A stretch of 64,000 nucleotides of DNA from Uloborus plumipes (Eukaryota; Arthropoda; Arachnida; Araneae; Uloboridae): NCBI GenBank assembly GCA_038373865.1, contig JAXGGA010001597.1, positions 82,625 to 146,624 of the forward strand, written 5' to 3'. The position numbers and the translations under genes were made by a program. The notes below the pieces were generated by a model. The model was not told the DNA's origin. It ran no database searches and saw only the letters and a program-made list of their open reading frames with translations. Shown here piece by piece: positions 58,930 through 64,000 of the stretch (the first letter of the stretch is position 1; every line of letters starts with the position of its first letter).

Positions 58930-60495
58930 CAGTGCGTTTCGAAATGATAGGTCCACCAGTAAAAACGAAAGTTATGCTGGTAAAAAAGGTTGTATTGTGT
59001 ACTAAGTACTATTTTATAAGCTACATTACTTCATTCAATGTAAAATAGCTCATAAATAATTTACAAATAATAGGAATAATGAGGGAAACTAAAATTTGAT
59101 GAAACAGATGTTTCAAAAAGATAAGTCCACTGAACCAAGCATCAAATAAATGTTGAATTTATAAGAAATTTTTCTGATTTTTTTTTTTTTCTAAATAAGC
59201 TCATAAATCCTATTTGGCATGGTTTCTACATGTTTTTGCAAACAATTTGTCCCGATTTCTGACCATTCGGAGGAAATAGCCCTTTTTAAGTCTGCAGTAC
59301 TGTTGTACTGCCTTCCGCCTGCATACACTGCTCTTGCGAGTATACCCCACATGTTTTCTACTGGATTCAGGTCGGGGCTGCAAGGTGGCTAATCGATAAT
59401 ATGTACAAGATTATCCAGAAACCATTTAAAAGTGGACTTTGCAGAGTGCAGAGGAGCATTTTCCGGTTGGAACATGAAGAATGGGCCCCCAATGGGTTCT
59501 GATTGTGGAAGAAAATATTGTTCAAACAGCTTGTTATAGCCAGCAGCATTCAAACGATTGTCTACAAATACTATATCAGTTTTTCCTGTCCCTCTGAGTC
59601 GGGCACACACCACAACAGAACCACCATCAGCTTGCCTCTTCGAGAATATCAGTCTATCGTTACGCAGATCGTGCCAGTAATAGTGCCAACCAACTGGACC
59701 ATCCAGGTTGAATTTCTTTTTATCACTGAATATCACACGATGCCTATCTTTTTTCCAGGATATCACTTCCTGCGCGAATTTCAATCTCTTTTCTTTGTGC
59801 TTTTTAGTCAATTTCGGAACCGTTTTCCTTTTCCCGTAAACTAAATTGACAAACTTCTTTACCGCTCTGTGGACTGTAGATTTGATATTGAAGGGTTTAG
59901 TTGTTTGGCCAAAGTGGATATGCTCATTATTTCCAGATTTTAAGTTCCTTACGATAGTGCTTCATTGTCGGGGTGTTCCTTTTGATGGGCGGCCAGATGA
60001 TTTTTTACTGCTATAAGCATTTCTAAATAGTAAAAAATTGTTTGCAACACTTTGCAATCTGTTTAAAAGCTTACCTATTTCTCTATTCGATTTTCCAGAC
60101 TGTTTAAATGCATCAATTTTCCCCTGCTCAACCAGCAAAAGACTGCAACGACAACCCGTTTTGTTTGACTACAAAGTGCTGTTCAAATCTGTCTAAATAC
60201 CTCCACAGCAGCAAACATAATCCCGTAGTAAGACTAAGCAACGATACTTATGCAAATTTTTGGAAATAAACGTGGTTGTGGCAAAATTTCGGAAGGCGGA
60301 CCTATCTTTTTGAAACGGTCTGAAAATGAAAATTTACATCAAATAAGAAGAAATGATTTTTTTAAAGAAATTTCATCAAACATAGTTATTATAATTACAG
60401 AAAAATAATCACTATAAAAAAAAGTGATTCTCATTCTCAATTACGAGTCGAAATTTTGAAAAGTAAGGGCGGACCTATCATTTCGAGACGCACTG
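58930..60495 (-). mobile_element. Tc1-like transposon, third lineage, nested in the hAT element
   Basis: The termini CAGTGCGTTTCGAAATGATA (left) and CAGTGCGTCTCGAAATGATA (right, complement), continuing GGTCC, are flanked by TA at 58928-58929 and 60496-60497. Full length of about 1.57 kb is retained with a damaged transposase on the minus strand. Confidence 0.92.
59191..60190 (-). pseudogene. Tc1-like transposase, third lineage, inactivated
   Basis: The frame 59811-59389 starts at MTKKHKEKRLKFAQ and carries VIFSDKKKFNLDGPVGWHYY (first Asp block, with Glu to Lys next to it), FQPENAPLHSAKST (usual QDN is PEN, so the second catalytic Asp is Glu), then HIID. A stop follows where Trp is expected before PPCSPDLNPVENMWG. 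I count 34 positions between the second acid and the final Glu, the classical Tc1 spacing. Upstream, helix-turn-helix text (KIDAFKQSGKSNREIGKLL, SGRPSKGTPR) is readable with a stop and frameshift. The C terminus continues through KHVETMPNRIYELI to the stop at 59191. Confidence 0.85.
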
Positions 60496-60928
60496 TACTT
60501 TAAATTTCCTATTTACTTTGAAACTGCATTTGAAAAACGAAATTAACATTATTGAAAAAATGTACAAATTAAATGTATTTTCTGCAGTACTTATTTCTAT
60601 TGTAATTATTGTTACAAACATAATTTCCCAAAAATGCACCTTTCCCTTCGAATTTTTAATACCACTAAAAAGAAACAAAAAAAAAACGCCAAAATCCTTC
60701 AAATTTGTAAGTACCAAACTCTATTTTTAACACATGGTACAAGTGTCCTCCCCCCCTACCCCCGTGAGGTAGAAATTTCAAAAGTACTCCTTCGAATGCG
60801 CATATATGAGCAAACTCATCTATCCAGATTAATATTTCTTCACTGAAAAGAGGTGTCATTTTATTTACATTTTTCATGTTAATACCCTTTTAACATCTAC
60901 TGTAACAAAAATCAACAGACTATAGAAC

Positions 60929-61675
60929 CAAGGGCGTAGCCAGGACTCACGTTAGGGGGGTGCAAGCAGTGGCACCCTAATAGGAGGTCACTGTGACCTC
61001 CCAAAAAGTTCTTATCCGATACAAATTGGCTGATGAAATTTGAAAATAGTGAGACAGTATTGCAAGGCTGAACTTCTTTATTTATTTTCTTTAATTTATT
61101 TATTTATTTTCGTGACGCCTCACGTCTCTTTTGATAGGCATAGATTAGTATGCATTCTTGTATTTTATTTATTTATTTTTTAATCATTCACAGTAAAGTT
61201 CTGAGTTTCATTCAGTAAATTAAAAATTTTCTCCTCAAAAACAAGCAAGCTTACTATCATTTTCTGAAAAGTAATCAATACTAGATATAATAACGCAGTT
61301 TATATAAAATTCCCAAAAATTTACATAAAAGTCAAATTTTTCAATAAAAACAGAAAGAAAAAAGCAAGAAAGAAAGAGAAAAAAGTGCTTGAAATTCTAT
61401 TAGTACAAAAAAAGGAAGAAATTATGAACTCAAAGAAACTATACTTTATTCAGTCATGCACACCTTAAACCAATGGATGGTATAAAATATTTCTAAAAGA
61501 ACAAAACAGTAGTTTTTTTATAGTTCTGCACCAGCATGTTACAATGAAAAGCATGAAAGGGGACAAAATCGTTTGTCAAAAAAATAAATAAAATGGGAGG
61601 TCACAGTGACCTCCCATTGGGTCTGATCTAGGGGGTGCATCTGCACACCCCTGCACCCCCCTAGCTACGCCCTTG
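60929..61675. mobile_element. hAT-type MITE with CAAGGGCGTAGC termini, TSD TATAGAAC
   Basis: The left end CAAGGGCGTAGCCAGG and right-end complement CAAGGGCGTAGCTAGG are flanked by an exact 8-bp duplication TATAGAAC (60921-60928 and 61676-61683). Both ends carry a GGAGGTCACNGTGACCTCC palindrome, at about 60987-61005 and 61596-61616. There is no coding frame. It is nested in the hAT element 58815-61772. Confidence 0.88.
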
Positions 61676-61852
61676 TATAGAACATGAAATCAAACTTTAT
61701 GGACTTTATAAATTTCACGAGATATGGATTTGATAAAACCATTCCCGAAACTAAGGTCTGGTTACGGCCCTGATTTTAATTACAGGCATTGATTCTATTC
61801 ATAATATGAAAATTAAGCCATCTTATTCTGGCAAAGTTTCTATTTTAAGAGC

Positions 61853-62305
61853 TGCTCGTACATTGTTTTGCCTTTTTATCCAGAAGTCAGTCATCAAATT
61901 GCAAAAATTTTGAAAAAGTTAGGTTTTGATACTGTGTTTACTCCTGTAAATAAGATCAGATTTGCAAACTTGAATCATCCCATTGATTGCCATAGCAACT
62001 GGGGTATTTATAGCACCTTCTGCGAGTGTGAACTAGGTTATGTTTATGAGACTAAACGTGTTCTCAAGCACGGTATAAAAGAGCCTAAAAATTATGTTTT
62101 GTTAAATTACTCTTGATTAAAGCCTTAAAACCTAAAGAAATACGAAGCCCTACCATTCGAAAAGTGTACATATGGGCATACATGCTTCCCTCACGGTTAC
62201 CATAGCAGCTGAAGTATTTATAGCATCTCCTGCAAATGTGGACCTTGTTAGGTTTATCCAACTAAATGTGCTCACAGAAGCGGTCTAAAAGAGCATGTGA
62301 TTGCA
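61853..62305 (+). pseudogene. Penelope-like element, GIY-YIG end, plus-strand copy with partial duplicate
   Basis: The first frame (to 62116) reads YIVLPFYPEVSHQIAKILKK, FTPVNKIRFANL, then WGIYSTFCECELGYVYETKR and VLKHGIKEPKNY. This matches the end of the Penelope reverse transcriptase and a GIY-YIG domain with GIY and E-T-x-R present. The Ile-Gly of YIG is Val-Tyr, and the usual RxxEH is GxKEP. At about 62200-62305 a second, more decayed GIY-YIG copy follows, with IYSISCKCGPC, PTKCAHRSGLKEHV. It has the same family features as 57005-57455 but in opposite orientation. Confidence 0.75.
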
Positions 62306-62641
62306 TGGTTATTGTATTACAGAACGAAAACACAAATAATATCTGATTACATAGTATTTTAATGTATGTAATCACATATTAGCAGGAAATTTCAGATCAT
62401 ATGTTTTGGAAACTGCAGTATTCAGTGTCCAATAGATGGCAGCACCACAAATATGTGAAAGAGAGAAAAAGTGTCTTCACTCCCCTTTCTTTTCCATAAC
62501 GACAAAAAAATAAATTAATTAAAGAACTGAATGAAAAAAAAGGAAACAAGCTTTGTTTTGTCTGAAAATGTTGAACATGCCCTACTGGCATCAAAAGAGC
62601 TAAAACATTGTGTTTCAAGATAATCTTATGTCACCTGTCAC

Positions 62642-62940
62642 CAGGGGCGGCTCCTCACTATGGGCCGGGTGGGCCGGGCCCACCCAGAAAAACTGTAAGA
62701 AAAAATAATACATCGTTTAAATATGTCATTTTGCATTTCAGTTCAAAAAAAAAAAAAAAACATAGGGCACAAAACGTATTTTCAACCTTCAGCGCCCCCC
62801 CCCCCCCCGAACATTGCAAACACAGCAAAAGAAAGCTTTCAAATTCCATCAATTTTGGCATTTCGCCCAGCTTTGAACGAACGTGGGCCAAATCGCCTTG
62901 GCCCATGGCGGCTCAAGGCGCACCTCCGCTTTTAGCCAAT
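62642..62940. mobile_element. One end of a hAT-like element
   Basis: CAGGGGCGGCTCCTCACTAT then GGGCCGGGTGGGCCGGGCCC looks like a hAT terminus with the GGGCC-rich subterminal text seen at 5687. Further GGCCCATGGCGGCTC text lies near 62900. No matching opposite end (GAGCCGCCCCTG) was found in the window, so the extent is uncertain. Confidence 0.4.
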
Positions 62941-64000
62941 CACAATGGCTGTATTAAGAAGAGCGGTAAGTGATTACACCCCTTGTAATTTCTGCCGAGA
63001 GGGCACTTTCTCCTCGTGCCCAAGATTTCCCTTTGTCTCCAACCAAAGCGGTGGAGAGGGAAGTGTTTCGTTACTCTCCGTAGAGCTCCTTTAGAGGACA
63101 GGCTGACTTGTCCGACATTTTGGTTCCAAGAAAAACTTGGATCCAGCCTTGTTACAGGTATTTGAAACACATTAATTTTGTACGTGGTTGCTATGGCGAA
63201 AAATAACTTATGATTAGTTGGATAAAGCACCATAAGAGGTAAATTTAAAGATAACTTATTTCTCGCATTTAAAAACAGTTTATTGGGAAATGTTTCATGA
63301 AATTTGGTCTGTTTTCATATTGCATTTGTTTTAGCCTGAGTTTAAGAAATGTTTTTGTCATATAGACAAAAATAGTCAAATATCATCTATGCAGCTACAA
63401 TTCAAGCTTAGCTTCCACTTTTTTTCAATGCGACTTGACTACACATATCAGTGCATCCACGCCTTCCGTTTTGGAACCAAAATGTCGGATGAATCAGCTG
63501 CCCTGTTACAGGAGCCTTAACTGTACGGGCAGAGAATGTCTGGTCCCTGTATTAGGGAGAAAACTCTATCCTATTTTCACTTCGCGGTCCTCTTTTTTTT
63601 TTTTTTTTGATTCTTTTTTTTTTCATTTGATCTTTTTTTGTGTGTGTGTTTCTTTTTTCATTTTCAACACCTATTTCTAACAGGCATAGAGATTGCCAGT
63701 TTCACGTTACCCCCACCCTCACCTATTTAATACAATCTATGTATATTTTAGTTATTAATTCACGCTTTGGGAACTGGAAAATTTTCTCGAAATTTTTGTG
63801 TGAAGACTTTGTTTTTAACTTGAAGAGCGTTTGCCATTTTCTTGGTACCTATAAGTTTGACTTTGATTTAAATCTCATTTGTCCCAGTGTTGTGCTAAAA
63901 TATTAAAAAGTTTGTATGAACTCTAGGAACTTGGTCATCCTGCCGGGTGTGACATTATAAATGCTTGGAGAAGTAATAAGTATTCTTAAGCTCTAAAATT
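62941..64000. other. Unassigned sequence to the window end
   Basis: ATGGCTG at 62946 in a good start context is followed by AGAGCGGTAAGT, a donor-like site. An 18-bp inverted pair CCGACATTTTGGTTCCAA lies at about 63112 and, as complement, about 63472. Poly-T tracts at about 63590-63625. No coding family is recognised. Confidence 0.35.

Larger units (their letters stand above)
58815..61772. mobile_element. hAT-type element, TSD ATTTTAAT, host of two nested elements
   Basis: The left end CAGGGCCGTATTTAAG and right-end complement CAGGGCCGTAACCAGA are flanked by an exact 8-bp duplication ATTTTAAT (58807-58814 and 61773-61780). Removing the Tc1-like element 58930-60495 and the hAT-like element 60929-61675 leaves only about 645 bp, so the original was a short non-autonomous hAT. 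Confidence 0.85.

Overview
This is a 64-kb piece of an AT-rich eukaryotic nuclear genome. The spliceosomal-type intron, Pol III-type SINEs, Penelope-like, Tc1/mariner, hAT, Helitron and piggyBac-like elements, and the absence of any dense gene layout, all fit an arthropod. A chelicerate is my guess, but the sequence does not prove it. I recognise no intact host gene. Almost every recognisable protein signal is a transposable element or its remains, and the only intact long reading frame is a 343-residue Tc1-like transposase at 16264-17295.

Layout. 0.2-1 kb: a decayed Tc1-like transposase. 5.7-7.4 kb: a hAT-type element (8-bp duplication CTTAAGTG) with a 228-bp palindromic TA MITE inside. 8.0-11.5 kb: two stacked Helitron 5' ends, one split by a 1.29-kb TA-flanked MITE; the second copy carries the end of a Helitron helicase and a canonical 3' terminus. 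13.9-15.0 kb: a satellite-like array whose 144-150-bp units form a 439-bp higher-order repeat. 16.0-17.4 kb: an intact Tc1-like element. 19.4-20.3 kb: a dead Tc1-like element. 21.4-26.3 kb: a 4.8-kb TA-flanked foldback element built from about 17 CRE-containing units of about 171 bp in inverted arms, split by a hAT element.

27.7-34.6 kb (minus strand): a broken gene with a SWIM zinc finger and a YqaJ-type nuclease domain. Its 5.6-kb intron contains a second Tc1 copy, which in turn contains a 2.3-kb hairpin element. 34.9-38.9 kb: a 4.0-kb TA-flanked element with about 165-bp inverted termini carrying a decayed gene of a large uncharacterised family. This is the best candidate here for a poorly described transposon type.

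39.6 and 45.6 kb: two copies of one tRNA-derived SINE with target duplications. 44.6-45.5 kb: a 185-bp tandem repeat and a mariner fragment. 46-47 kb: two tRNA-Asn-like repeats around a CpG-rich patch. 49-50.7 kb: a 220-bp direct repeat next to a nearly perfect 436-bp palindrome. 53.8-55.2 kb: a piggyBac-like element in TTAA sites. 57.0-62.3 kb: two inverted Penelope-like GIY-YIG fragments separated by a TA MITE and a hAT element that itself contains a Tc1-like and a second hAT-like element. 62.6 kb onward: one end of another hAT-like element and unassigned sequence.

The window reads as a nested insertion history rather than a set of cooperating genes. Insertion boundaries were found by matching inverted termini and target-site duplications by eye. 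Translations and counts were also done by hand.
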